A stretch of 49,105 nt of DNA from NCBI RefSeq assembly GCF_963678635.1, contig NC_087068.1, forward strand, positions 22,605,083 to 22,654,187, given 5' to 3'. Both the position numbers and the translations under genes were made by a program. The notes beneath the pieces are model-generated. The model had not been told where the DNA came from. It did not search any database and saw nothing but the letters and a program-made list of their open reading frames with translations. Positions 8,642 to 19,009 of this stretch are shown piece by piece; position 1 is the first letter of the stretch, and every line of letters starts with the position of its first letter. The DNA is from Symsagittifera roscoffensis. Its lineage: Eukaryota > Xenacoelomorpha > Acoela > Convolutidae.

Positions 8642-10823
8642 AGATAGTCCAGATGATGACGATATCTTCCCCTTCCTCGTAGATGCACCCACTGATAGAG
8701 GACAGCATATACTTTGCAAGAATTTACTACTAAATTTATTTGAACCCGGAATCAGCCCATGTAAAGCAGAGTTCCCAGATGTAAAAATCAAAAGACAAAT
8801 TATTGATCACTATCTGAAAGATATATGTAATTTGACACAACACTACGGAATCTACACCATAGAATTCACCTCACCAAACCCGAATCACCGCAAATATGTA
8901 ATTCAAACAGATGACCTTGATTTAGAATTTTCAAAAGTATTCTCAGAATACATAAAATGCATACAATATCATAACTCACAAAGAGCAAACTCCATATTCA
9001 CTAATGAAGTTTTTGCCATAATATATAGTTATATCTCAATATTAGAGAACGAAATTCCAATCCCAAGTGTCTCACCGACAGAGACATCCAAACATATAAA
9101 GGTACGACATAAAATCACACTAATTTCAACTTTTCTACATATAATTAAAGAAAATTTCACTAAAGATGATCTTTCACAATATACAAAACATGACTTACAA
9201 AAAATTTTGGCATGGTTTATAAAAGATTATTTTACACATAATATAGATTTAATTTCACAAGCAAGAAAAAATTTCAGACCTCAAAATTCAAACGATGATA
9301 CCGCCATCACAGAACAGTCAGACTACGTTTGGGACCCCGAATGGTCTCATTATGCATTTATAAATATCCCACAATCAATTGCAAGTCAAGCAATAAGTAC
9401 AATATCTTATACCAGAGATTATGTAAGAGTAGTACCATTAACAATTGATGCAACACCATTAAACTACAAAACATTTTTACCCGATACGCGAAATAACAGC
9501 TTAAATTCGACCGTCATACACAATGAAAACCTTAATGGAACTAGAAATCTCACTCAACAAGATATTCAGACACCATCACACTTCATAAATGAAGAAATTG
9601 TCCAAACAACAACAACTACACAACAAAGTATTTCACCAATACGTCCAAATTTAACAACACCAAGAAATACAAACACTTCGCTAGCACAGGTAACCTTACA
9701 ATCAACCGTTAAACCTTCGGTTGCTCCAAAATATTCACATATGGATTACCAAACATATAGACCCATGACAATACCGTCAAAAACACGCAGAACATTCACA
9801 AGAAACAATTTTGCGGAACATAATTATAATTATACACATTCATCAAAAACAAACTATCCTCCACGAAATAATAATAATCAAACCAGATCTCGATATTGGA
9901 ATAACCCAATGGCAACAACCAACTCAGTAAATTTTCAAACTAATTCACATCCTCCACAGGATCGTAGTGAAAATTACCCATTCCTCCAACAGAATAAAAA
10001 TAAAAAGCAAGCATCTCATCAAACGGATTATTTATCCTCTGATGATGATTATTTACAACCAGATATATTTGCACCATACACTCAAGAATATCGTGGACAA
10101 GGAGTACAAAAACCGTATACATATCATAGAATTTTTTCTCCACACCCAACAGATACACAAAATCAACAACCAATGCAAATGCAAAACCCAATTAATGCAC
10201 AACCTTTTCAACCAATTCAGCCACAAAACCAAATGATTACACACTCGTATCAACCAACACAAATGCAAAATGAAATACCACTTCCATATTGCCTTCAACA
10301 ACACGAAATAACAAAAAATCAACTTTCGAATTTTTCACAAATGCCAAATGCAGCAGAATCATTACAAATGACAATGAATCCATACCTTATGGGTGGATCA
10401 TCAATAACATCAAACAAACCTTTAATGGTATTCACAGGAACAGATCCTGAATATTCTGTAGAAGATTATTTAAATGCAGTAACAGCAAATTTAATTTTAA
10501 ACATAGGACCTGAACCAATTAATACGCCACTACATCAAAATTGGATACATCGACGCACAGCGTTGAAACAGACAACCCTAGACGGCGCAGCCCAAAAATG
10601 GTTTTCAGTATTGCCTATAGAAATAAAATCAAATTGGAAAAGATTTACACAAGAATTTTCAAAAATGTTTGACTCCGAAAGAAACAAACAACAACAAAGA
10701 GTTTTATGTAATGAAATTCGCAGATTACCAAATGAAACAATCAAACAATTAGCAGTACGTATCGAAACACTAGTTCGAAAAGCATACTCACTAAATACAC
10801 ACGACTACAAAAACACAAAATGA
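8616..10823 (+). CDS. gag: Gag, N-terminal part with capsid-type domain
   Basis: 735 codons. Residues 1-230 form a predicted helical region opening with an acidic stretch (EDSPDDDD). Residues ~235-590 are low-complexity and rich in Asn, Gln, Pro and Thr. Residues ~600-735 show the retrotransposon Gag pattern: a FTGTDPEYSVEDYLNAV start, then TALKQTTLDGAAQKWF and a FTQEFSKMF segment. The capsid-like domain does not finish inside this ORF: its last helices (MTLRPQLRKIAI, LVDKLEQAEI) lie in the next frame. The ORF ends at an ATGA where the next ORF begins. The capsid assignment is from family knowledge; the split is seen directly. Confidence 0.85.
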   Translation: MSQTHTPSEDSPDDDDIFPFLVDAPTDRGQHILCKNLLLNLFEPGISPCKAEFPDVKIKRQIIDHYLKDICNLTQHYGIYTIEFTSPNPNHRKYVIQTDDLDLEFSKVFSEYIKCIQYHNSQRANSIFTNEVFAIIYSYISILENEIPIPSVSPTETSKHIKVRHKITLISTFLHIIKENFTKDDLSQYTKHDLQKILAWFIKDYFTHNIDLISQARKNFRPQNSNDDTAITEQSDYVWDPEWSHYAFINIPQSIASQAISTISYTRDYVRVVPLTIDATPLNYKTFLPDTRNNSLNSTVIHNENLNGTRNLTQQDIQTPSHFINEEIVQTTTTTQQSISPIRPNLTTPRNTNTSLAQVTLQSTVKPSVAPKYSHMDYQTYRPMTIPSKTRRTFTRNNFAEHNYNYTHSSKTNYPPRNNNNQTRSRYWNNPMATTNSVNFQTNSHPPQDRSENYPFLQQNKNKKQASHQTDYLSSDDDYLQPDIFAPYTQEYRGQGVQKPYTYHRIFSPHPTDTQNQQPMQMQNPINAQPFQPIQPQNQMITHSYQPTQMQNEIPLPYCLQQHEITKNQLSNFSQMPNAAESLQMTMNPYLMGGSSITSNKPLMVFTGTDPEYSVEDYLNAVTANLILNIGPEPINTPLHQNWIHRRTALKQTTLDGAAQKWFSVLPIEIKSNWKRFTQEFSKMFDSERNKQQQRVLCNEIRRLPNETIKQLAVRIETLVRKAYSLNTHDYKNTK

Positions 10824-13102
10824 CAGAAATCTTAATGATGACCTTAAGACCTCAATTAAGGAAAATAGCAATAAAAAAGAGAGCATCCCATCCCTCCTCA
10901 ATTCGAGAGCCCGATTTAGATTTTCGAAAACTAGTAGACAAACTAGAGCAAGCAGAAATCACAAGGAAACTTGAAGAAACAGAAAATCTGAAACTACAAT
11001 ATGTTAACCGTATTGAAACAAATACCACAAATATCAACAATATACAGGAATCAGATACAGACCTCGTTGAAAAAATAACTGAAATACTCAATATTTATGA
11101 AAAACACCCAAACTTTAAAGGCAAACCATCTTTCAAAAAATGGTGTAATTATTGCCGGCGATACGGACATAGCATTTCTGAATGTAGACAAAAACAACAA
11201 GATAATCAAAACAAACTTCAAAAATATAAAGAACCGAATAAATCATTCTATCAATACATGAAAAAAGATCAAATTCTACCGAACAAAAATGTATATAGCA
11301 ACAACAGTTCAGGAAAACCACTTCCGAACAATACCAATTACACGAGAACTCAATCACCATATAACTCAAGTTATAGAGGAAGATCACCAGAACGAAGAAA
11401 TACACAAAATTCGTCACAAAATCATTACAATAGACCAAATAGTCAAAATAACTACTCCAGATCAAATTCAAATACAACGCAATTTGTTTCTAGATCTAAT
11501 TCCCAATCAAGGAATATTTACTATCCAAACAATCAATCACGAAACTCATCATACAATAGAAATAGAAACTACTCCAATAATCGAAATAGAAGTTATTCAA
11601 ACAACCGAAACCAGAATTACCCGAACAATCGATCAAGGAATAACTCATATAATAGATCAAACTATAACCGACCAAACAATAATTATCAAAACAGATCACG
11701 AAATAATTCACAAAATCGACATTCAAGTTATAATAACCGTTATAGAAATTATTCCCAATCACCACACAGGAATAATAACCATTATAATAATTCTAACAAT
11801 CGCCACAGAAGTAGTACACCTAAACATCAAAGAAATATTAATCAAGTACAATCAAACCCAGAAACAACATCAGACCCCCCAGGTATTGATGACACAGGAA
11901 ATAACGAACTACAACTAAATCAAATAAACTGTGAATCATCAGATTCAGAAAGTGATACAGGAAACACTATTTCCATCAATATGATAGCAGTCGAAAATGA
12001 CTACGAACCTATTATATATCAACAACCTTTTTCATCACATATAAATGAAAATCAATTAGAACTCCTTCACAATTATTATATTGAACCCATCCATTCTACA
12101 CAAACGGCACAAGAAACTAACGAAATCAACACTACAAGTCAATCCAATGAAAATGACAAAACAAAATACTTGAATACAAATCACAAATATCAAAATATAC
12201 AAAAAGAACAACCCAAAGAAAAAATTTGGACATTACCATTTCTTTTAGAAAGTCCAAGAAACAAAGAATTTCAACCACCAGATCTTGAAATTGATTTTTT
12301 AATTGATTCAGGAGCAGAATCAAACATAATAAACATTCCCACATGGAATGAGATAAAATCATTACACCCAAAACTAACGCCTCTTGAAACCTCCAGTAAA
12401 CTAGCAACAGCACAAGGATCAACATTAGTAAACTATGGAAAAATTCAATTATTCCTTCTCCCCACAAGAACAATAGAGCAAAATAAAATTTTAAATAAAC
12501 CATTTAAACAAATATTTCATATCACTGATATTAAACACAATATCATTGGAATACCATTTATCTCTAAATATATACCAACAATAAACATTTTGAATAGTAA
12601 AATACTAATCAAAGATAAATACACAAAAACAAAAGACACATCCCTAACATTTTTTCAAAGATTAAATAAACAACCACCATTCTTTTCAAAATTTTATCCG
12701 ATTTATAATCAACAAAGAAAACACCTGAAACCACTATCAGGAAACATATATAATTTTTCAATAAAACAAGTTCACCAATATGATAAAAAACAAAACAAAC
12801 AACAACTCTATATGTCAGATTTTGAATTCAAACCTATCCATAAGTTTTTCAAAATCACAATCTCATCCATAAAATATTTGAAAAACTCGAATTCAGATAT
12901 TATTTCTCTTCATGTATACAACAATACACCCTATCAAGTAACATTACCTTTAGGACTTTTAGGCTATTACGAAACCAACGCTACGATATCACCAGTACAC
13001 GAAAAAGCATACCGCGTAAATAATATACTCCAATTATTAGATATTTGTCAATCCACAAATCTTAATGAAGAATTATCCATAAATAATATAATAAGTAATT
13101 AA
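10820..13102 (+). CDS. Gag C-terminus, zinc knuckle nucleocapsid and aspartic protease
   Basis: 760 codons. The first ~100 residues complete the Gag domain begun upstream. A CCHC zinc knuckle (CNYCRRYGHSISEC, residues ~112-125) follows. Residues ~150-345 are an Asn/Arg/Ser/Tyr-rich disordered tract that would bind RNA. A retropepsin has the catalytic triad in FLIDSGAESN (residues ~492-501) and a C-terminal HNIIGIPF signature. The last ~180 residues are a protease-to-RT linker. The start codon overlaps the gag stop (ATGA), suggesting either termination-reinitiation or a -1 frameshift. The TAA at 13100-13102 is followed by open sequence in the same frame that runs into RT, so this ORF and pol are probably one polyprotein frame, separated by readthrough or by a nonsense mutation. 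Confidence 0.85.
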   Translation: MTEILMMTLRPQLRKIAIKKRASHPSSIREPDLDFRKLVDKLEQAEITRKLEETENLKLQYVNRIETNTTNINNIQESDTDLVEKITEILNIYEKHPNFKGKPSFKKWCNYCRRYGHSISECRQKQQDNQNKLQKYKEPNKSFYQYMKKDQILPNKNVYSNNSSGKPLPNNTNYTRTQSPYNSSYRGRSPERRNTQNSSQNHYNRPNSQNNYSRSNSNTTQFVSRSNSQSRNIYYPNNQSRNSSYNRNRNYSNNRNRSYSNNRNQNYPNNRSRNNSYNRSNYNRPNNNYQNRSRNNSQNRHSSYNNRYRNYSQSPHRNNNHYNNSNNRHRSSTPKHQRNINQVQSNPETTSDPPGIDDTGNNELQLNQINCESSDSESDTGNTISINMIAVENDYEPIIYQQPFSSHINENQLELLHNYYIEPIHSTQTAQETNEINTTSQSNENDKTKYLNTNHKYQNIQKEQPKEKIWTLPFLLESPRNKEFQPPDLEIDFLIDSGAESNIINIPTWNEIKSLHPKLTPLETSSKLATAQGSTLVNYGKIQLFLLPTRTIEQNKILNKPFKQIFHITDIKHNIIGIPFISKYIPTINILNSKILIKDKYTKTKDTSLTFFQRLNKQPPFFSKFYPIYNQQRKHLKPLSGNIYNFSIKQVHQYDKKQNKQQLYMSDFEFKPIHKFFKITISSIKYLKNSNSDIISLHVYNNTPYQVTLPLGLLGYYETNATISPVHEKAYRVNNILQLLDICQSTNLNEELSINNIISN

Positions 13103-13687
13103 AAAAGAAATACAGATTATTTCACAAAAACTCCATATTTCAAACCTGCATTCAACATAAGTAACTACACAGAGACTCAACAGAAGTTTTTAACAATGTT
13201 TAACTTTCAACATTCACAAATAACACAAGATGAATTTGATAAATTAGCCAAACAGCTAATAAAATATTCATCAGTCTATGCAACATCTAAATTTGATGTT
13301 GGCAAAATCAGTTCATCACTACATCTCCCATTAAAACCTGACGCAGTTTTCAAAAAACAAAGAGCAAGTAAAGTACCAATTCATTTACACGATAAAGTGA
13401 ACAGATTACTCGATATTTTAGAACAATACAATATAATCTCACCGGTAAACAAAGAAGAACAACCAAAAGGTAACACATTTATCAACCCTGTTATCATTCT
13501 AGCAAAAGGTGAATCATTGAAAATAGTTCTAGACGCTAGATATCTTAATTCACTAATAGACGAATCAAAATGCAATTGGCCTATTGAACCAATACAAGTT
13601 ATTTTAACAAAAATAAACGGAAAATACTTTACAACTTCAGATATGAATAGTGCATATAATCAAATGCCACTAGATGAACAATCGTGA
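13103..13687 (+). pseudogene. pol: pol segment 1: reverse transcriptase, N-terminal half
   Basis: The frame is open directly after the TAA of the protease ORF; the first Met is at 13196. It shows the Gypsy-type RT entry: KVPIHLHDKVNRLLD, then FINPVIILAKGESLKIVLDARYLN and the palm motif YFTTSDMNSAYNQMPL, whose Asp is catalytic. It is stopped by TGA at 13685-13687, inside the RT fold, and the same frame continues with conserved RT sequence at once. A nonsense change in this copy is the simplest reading. Confidence 0.9.
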
Positions 13688-14884
13688 CGCTTAACACAAT
13701 TTGTTATTGGAAATCAGCAATATGAATTCAACCGCCTATTCTATGGAATATCCATAGGACCAGCAGCATTTTCAGCTTTTATGAGCAAAATTTTTCGACC
13801 ACTAATACTTAAGAAAAACGCAATCACCTACTTAGACGATGTTTTTATGCAATCACAGACAAAAGAAGAAATGTTTAATGTTTTAGAACACTATCACAAA
13901 ATACTTCAGAACGAAAATCTGAACGCCGCTCCCGACAAGTCACACTTCTTTTTAACACGAGTTAAATTCTTAGGACATGATATAGAAAGAAAAACAATCA
14001 CTCCATTAAAATCACGCATTGATGCTATTCAAAAGCTTCAACTACCAACAAACAAAAAGAAAATCCAAGAATTCCTTGGAATGTTAAATTTTTTAAGCAA
14101 ATATGTCTATAAAATGCAATTATACCTAAGACCTTTCTATAATATACTTAGACAACAAAATAATTTTGAATGGAACACAGAACATCAAGCACGATTTGAT
14201 GAAATTAAAAAACTCTTAACCGAACAAATTTCGAATACTATTCCAGATCCAAATCAACCATTCTATGCAATGTGCGATGCTTCGAATTTTGGCATCGGCG
14301 CAGCATTATTACAATCACACAATGGTACAAACAAAATGAACCTTATATCAGCAAATTCTCGATTATTCACTCAAGCAGAGCTACGACTCTCAACTCTAAT
14401 GAGAGAATGTACAGCCATAATATATACACTAACGGAATATGAATTTCTAATACTTGGATCAAAACATCCAACAGTTTTATTCACAGATCACAAACCAATC
14501 ATTTTTCTCTTTACACAAAAATCTAATCCAAATCACCGAGTTTATAGATTTCAATTAATTCTAATGAAATTCCCAAACTTACATATAGTTTGGACAGCAG
14601 GAAAGAATCTTGCATTACCAGACACTTTAAGTCGAAATACACCACCTGAATTACTTACACGTAAAACTACAGTTGAAATACCCAAAAATATAAAATTTTA
14701 CCTTGCAGAAAACGAAACATCACCCCGACTAGAATGCAAATATGCAGTAAAAACTGACGTTGAACAATCACAGATAAACAACCTACAACACTTCCCACTT
14801 TATTTAGATTGCCAAAATACCACTAGGAAGTTGATCTACTTGGAACATCAACTTTTAAACCAATTCCATACTCACAATGGATAA
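13688..14884 (+). pseudogene. pol: pol segment 2: reverse transcriptase C-terminal half and RNase H
   Basis: Same frame as segment 1. It contains the FNRLFYGISIGPAAF and YLDDVFMQS motifs, with the two catalytic aspartates of RT in YLDD, the thumb/connection segment FLGMLNFLSKYV, and an RNase HI domain (MCDASNFGIGAAL, LSTLMRECTAI, LFTDHKPI, ALPDTLSR). Around 14815-14826 the reading frame shifts and a TAG lies in the continuing frame, so this segment runs on out of frame to a stop at 14882-14884. Confidence 0.9.
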
Positions 14885-15240
14885 AAAATAACACCCAACA
14901 AAAAAAAGTAAAACAACACTCGCATAAAAAAGACCTTTTTCCATTGATTGAAAAAGAAAATCTAACTGATAAAATAAATTTATCAGGACCACAAACAAAC
15001 GATTCAAAATACACAATAAACCAAGTTTTTGACCTCCATGACCCACTTGATACAATTCCTTTATCTAAATTAGAAATTGAAAACATTTTTCTCCCTCCAA
15101 CAGAAAAAATTACAATTACAACCTTGAAACAATATCAAAATCTTGACCCAGTAATTAGACAACTAAAATCATGGCCCAAGTATAAAACTAAACCCGTAAA
15201 AGCAGATACCACGATTTTAGGAAATAAAACACTTCTCTGA
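14827..15240 (+). pseudogene. pol: pol segment 3: RNase H to integrase linker
   Basis: The frame that continues pol after the break near 14820. It encodes a charged linker (KKDLFPLIEKENLTDK) with no enzyme motif of its own, and is closed by TGA at 15238-15240. Sequence in the same frame continues into the integrase, so this stop also looks like damage. Confidence 0.75.
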
Positions 15241-16860
15241 TATTTTCGAAAATTCAACAATACAACAATTAATGAAAACACAGACCTTCTAGAATACCAA
15301 TTAAATGAATCAACAGTTCCCTGTCTCCCTTTAAGTATGATTCTCATAGCTTTTAACATCTCGCATACACAAAAAATTAAAGGACACTCTGGATCAGAGA
15401 AAACATATTCAAATTTCATACAGAATTTTTATTTCCCAAATGCACCAATTTGGATAAAAGTACTATGCAATGATTGTATAGTATGTCAGCTAAATAAACC
15501 TTATCCAAATCAAAAACAAATAGCACAAAAACAAGATTTTAAAGGACAAAGTTTGTACTTTAACCACCGTATTTCATTTGATACAAAAGGACCAATTTCA
15601 CCCTCATCCGAAGGAAACTCCTACATTATGGTAATTGTTGACGCATTTACACATTATGTAGCACTTAACCCAGTACCACATTGTAACGCTTATTACGAGA
15701 ACACAACACTCTATGAACACTGGATAGCTAAATTCGGACTACCAGAAATTTTAGTTACAGACAACGGTACAGAATTCATAAATAACGAAATCATCACATT
15801 ATGTCATTTATATAACATCAAACACAAACCACGTACATCTCATCCACCTTGGACAAACGGCTTAGTCGAAGGTATGAACCGTTCACTACAAGAATATCTT
15901 AGGTGTATCATCAATGGAAATGACACAAAATACACTGAATGGTCAGCAGATGTAAAACTATTTCCCTTAGCATACAATTCACAAATCACGACAACTCTAG
16001 GAATGTCACCATATGAAATGGTTTTTAATCAAAAGCCACGCAAACCAATTATGTTTACAGCAAACTCTCATAAAAATGCACAAAGTTATTGTCCCTCGAA
16101 TAAAGAATCAATTTGTAACAACTTACCTTTACATACACACGATGAAGATCATTTTCATCACCCACAAATTCTTAAATTAGCCTCCGCTACACACACCGAA
16201 TGGATTTTAAACAGAGATAAAAAACACAATGAAATTTACCAAAAAGTAACAAAAAAGTTGTTACAAAGACAAAATATTAATGAACAAATAAATTCACGCT
16301 TTACACCAGCCTCCGATTTAAAAATTGGAACATTTGTTTTAATACCCAATTTTAACACTGAAAAAGGAATCTCTGAAAAATTACAACCACTTCGAAAAGG
16401 ACCATACCAAATAATTGCCAAACCCACTGATGTCACATATAAAATTACCGACTCAAACAAAAAAGAAATTGTTCAACACCGAAACAACCTATTACCTTAT
16501 TACCCAAAAGAATACGCACTACGCGAACTAACTCAATTATATTGTTTCACAGGTTTAAAAGTTATTCAAAATAACCCACATACGGAGAATGAAACAAAGG
16601 AACAACATGACATTCATCTCGAGAACCAAAATAAAAAATCAACCACAACAAAAAACAATACAAAAAAGCTAGATCAAAATATACCTCAAAAAGAAAGAAA
16701 AAATAGAAAATTGACAGAAAAAATAATACCTCAAGAACAAATCGACAAATCAGAACATAGAGAGTCATCACGACTTAGAAATCAACCACGTAAAAACTAT
16801 AAAATATTCATCCCACAATCTAAAATATTAAAGAAAGTCGAATTTCAAAAACAGCTTTAA
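15241..16860 (+). pseudogene. pol: pol segment 4: integrase with GPY/F-type module
   Basis: Open frame in phase with segment 3; first Met at 15337. It shows the HHCC zinc finger (HTQKIKGH and CNDCIVC), the DDE core (Asp in ISFDTKGP, Asp in LVTDNGTEF, Glu in GLVEGMNRSLQEY) and a C-terminal RKGPYQIIAKP segment matching the GPY/F module of Gypsy and gammaretroviral integrases. It ends in a ~90-residue Lys-rich tail. No chromodomain is seen. The integrase core itself is undamaged here. Confidence 0.92.
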
Positions 16861-17452
16861 TTTTATATTTCATAATCTTTGCACCTCTGAAATATTTCGA
16901 ACTTTCATTTTTCAGAATAACATGCTGACAAACACTCAACGATTCTAGTTCATAATTAGCCAATAGGATTCATCCAATCCGTCACTATCTCTAACTCTAA
17001 CACAGATCAACTAGACGAACGATATTAAACTCCAGGCATATCTATAACTATAACTTTGCGACCTCCAGGTCAAAAATAAGCAAACCACTCCAACTTGACA
17101 ACTAAAATAAATACCACCATAATATCATAACCCTCCCTTATCTAATAACCCAAAGATCAACAATATTTCCCAACTCCGATCTCAAATACCCCCCAAAAAA
17201 ATATGTTAAATTAGCCTAAAGTAAAAGAACGACCAATTTAATTAGCCTAAAGTATAAAAATCTCAAAAATACCCCAGATCACTTGACAAATAAAAATAAA
17301 GACAAAGATGACCTCCCGATCACCATAAAATTCGCCCCCAACAATTTTTCACAAAACTCAACCCACTTGTCAAAAAACCAATAAATAATCCGACCACACT
17401 TGAAAATTGCCTCAAACAACAAAAAATATTCGATCGAGAAGCCATTTCTTAA
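16861..17452 (+). other. pol-to-accessory intergenic region with a likely splice acceptor
   Basis: About 590 bp without a long ORF. TTTCATTTTTCAG at 16903-16915, just after the pol stop, is a strong 3' splice site. It would allow a spliced subgenomic mRNA for the downstream accessory and envelope ORFs. Confidence 0.5.
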
Positions 17453-17683
17453 ATGCTCTTCTCTCGACCAGTCAACTTAATACTCAACACTTTCATAAAC
17501 TTTTTAACGATATTTAAACTTTTAATCATATTTCTTTTTGATACCTTTGAATCTTTTGTAATAATCTTAATCATTTTTTGCAATATTTTTTTAATTTTCT
17601 ATTCCATATTTGAACTATACCTCCAGCTTTCAAAAGCTATTGACTATATCCACAGGTACGATTCACAAAACTTATCTAAATGA
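17453..17683 (+). CDS. small hydrophobic membrane protein 1
   Basis: 76 codons. Residues ~10-60 are almost continuously hydrophobic (TIFKLLIIFLFDTF, FVIILIIFCNIFLIFY), suggesting two membrane spans, followed by a short polar tail. Its stop overlaps the start of the next small membrane ORF in an ATGA. The placement before the envelope recalls small viral membrane accessory proteins, but no family is recognised. In AT-rich DNA a hydrophobic ORF can arise by chance, so the overlap with its neighbour is the main support. Confidence 0.5.
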   Translation: MLFSRPVNLILNTFINFLTIFKLLIIFLFDTFESFVIILIIFCNIFLIFYSIFELYLQLSKAIDYIHRYDSQNLSK

Positions 17684-17868
17684 TACGAACCATTTTTAGT
17701 AGAACAGATATTTTTTTACTATTTGTAATTTTTATAACATTTCTATCATCCCTCATCTTGACAATATGCAAATGTATAAAAAAAGCAATCATCACATTCG
17801 CCCTAGCAACAATCCTCCTAATTCTTTTTCTAGAAGAATACTATAATAAACATAAATTTTTCCACTAA
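17680..17868 (+). CDS. small hydrophobic membrane protein 2
   Basis: 62 codons, with two predicted membrane spans (IFLLFVIFITFLSSLILTI and FALATILLILFL) separated by the basic/Cys motif CKCIKKA. It starts inside the stop of the preceding ORF (ATGA). Its 3' end overlaps the start of the Met-less Pro/Ser-rich frame (17834 onward) by ~33 nt in the +1 frame, so it could serve as a membrane-anchoring N-terminus for that protein if a +1 shift or splice occurs. Confidence 0.5.
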   Translation: MIRTIFSRTDIFLLFVIFITFLSSLILTICKCIKKAIITFALATILLILFLEEYYNKHKFFH

Positions 17869-19009
17869 AAGAATAAATAAAAAGCCATCAAAAATTGCTA
17901 ACCAACAATCACTCAGTCAGTCTTCACAGACATCATCCCAAGATAACCCAACACCATCTTCAAATACCCAAAACCCCCAAACATCCACACGAATTTCTTT
18001 TCAAGATAACCCATATACCTTTGAAGAACGACATGCTCGCTTATCTGAACCGCTAGAACCAGTTCAACGACAAGCACCTTTAAGCGAACCAACATATAAC
18101 TTATACCCAACACTACCACAAGAATTAAGTAGAATACGAAATCCTAGTCAAAACCAAAATACAGTCGAAATAAATAGACAAATTATACATCCTCGACGAA
18201 ACAGAAATATTCAAACTCCCCGAGCTCATTTTGATATACCTCAATCCCCATCACAAAGTACTCCAGAAAACCCCATCGGTATATTACCAGAAACCCCTAC
18301 GCTTCTTTCACAACGTAGCACCTCAAGCCTACCCTCAGATTACTTAGGTTCAACACCAACATCTGAACAAATACGTGAAAATCCCTTTAACCCTACAAAC
18401 CAAACATCACGACTACCATATTGGACAACACATTCATTCACACAAGGTGAACCAAATTTAATCAATGATCCAATAGATATTTCTACGGATACGACAACAT
18501 CCTCATCACTACCAGAAACATTATCACTACCATCAACACCATCAATCAGTCAGTTTTCACCACCGCCTTTTAACTTAAATTTCCCAAATAACCTCGACGC
18601 TAGATATCGAGAACAATCATCAACAAATATTCCTTTAAGACTAGACTGGAATACATTCACAGCACCTCCACCATTATTTGAACAACACCCTGAAAGTAAC
18701 CGACTCCACAACTGGGCACTAAATAGACTACAATATAGACAAGACATTCACGAAGACATTCTTGACCATAACATCCAAATACTCCAACAAAATAGTCTAC
18801 AATTAAAATTCGAAATCACGGTTAAATTAAACAACATTACTCAACATCCCTATCCATTAAACCCACCAAATATAACAGCTCAATCCCTACCACCACCATT
18901 TATAACAACTGAAGTAATAAACAAATACGACAGATATACCAAAAAGACAATTGGTTACATCACATTTTATAACCCATACTCCGGATTGTCATACACATGT
19001 ATATTCTGA
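17834..19009 (+). CDS. Pro/Ser/Thr-rich accessory ORF without a Met codon
   Basis: An uninterrupted frame of ~391 codons between a TAG at 17831-17833 and TGA at 19007-19009 that contains no ATG. Residues ~25-265 are Ser/Thr/Pro/Gln/Asn-rich (for example TTTSSSLPETLSLPSTPSIS). The last ~125 residues look folded (RLDWNTFTAPPPLFEQH, LQLKFEITVKLNNITQ, IGYITFYNPYSG). The length without a stop in AT-rich DNA argues that it is translated. Expression would need splicing, a +1 frameshift from the preceding small membrane ORF, or a non-AUG start. It overlaps the env start by 13 nt. Its layout, a disordered Ser/Pro-rich head and a compact tail, resembles the last ORF of the element (21610-23417). Confidence 0.65.
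   Translation, partial: KNTIININFSTKRINKKPSKIANQQSLSQSSQTSSQDNPTPSSNTQNPQTSTRISFQDNPYTFEERHARLSEPLEPVQRQAPLSEPTYNLYPTLPQELSRIRNPSQNQNTVEINRQIIHPRRNRNIQTPRAHFDIPQSPSQSTPENPIGILPETPTLLSQRSTSSLPSDYLGSTPTSEQIRENPFNPTNQTSRLPYWTTHSFTQGEPNLINDPIDISTDTTTSSSLPETLSLPSTPSISQFSPPPFNLNFPNNLDARYREQSSTNIPLRLDWNTFTAPPPLFEQHPESNRLHNWALNRLQYRQDIHEDILDHNIQILQQNSLQLKFEITVKLNNITQHPYPLNPPNITAQSLPPPFITTEVINKYDRYTKKTIGYITFYNPYSGLSYTCIF

Noticed and set aside
11289-11918. 209-codon alternative frame inside the zinc-knuckle/Asn-Arg-rich tract
   Set aside because: It is made of Ile/Thr repeats arising from the low-complexity tract read one base over; the main frame carries the zinc knuckle and protease.
15238-15240. 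Stop-codon reassignment (TGA as sense) to explain in-frame TGAs in pol
   Set aside because: TGA ends other frames here in the normal way (for example at the ATGA junctions), TAA and TAG interruptions also occur, and frameshifts accompany them; decay is the simpler explanation.
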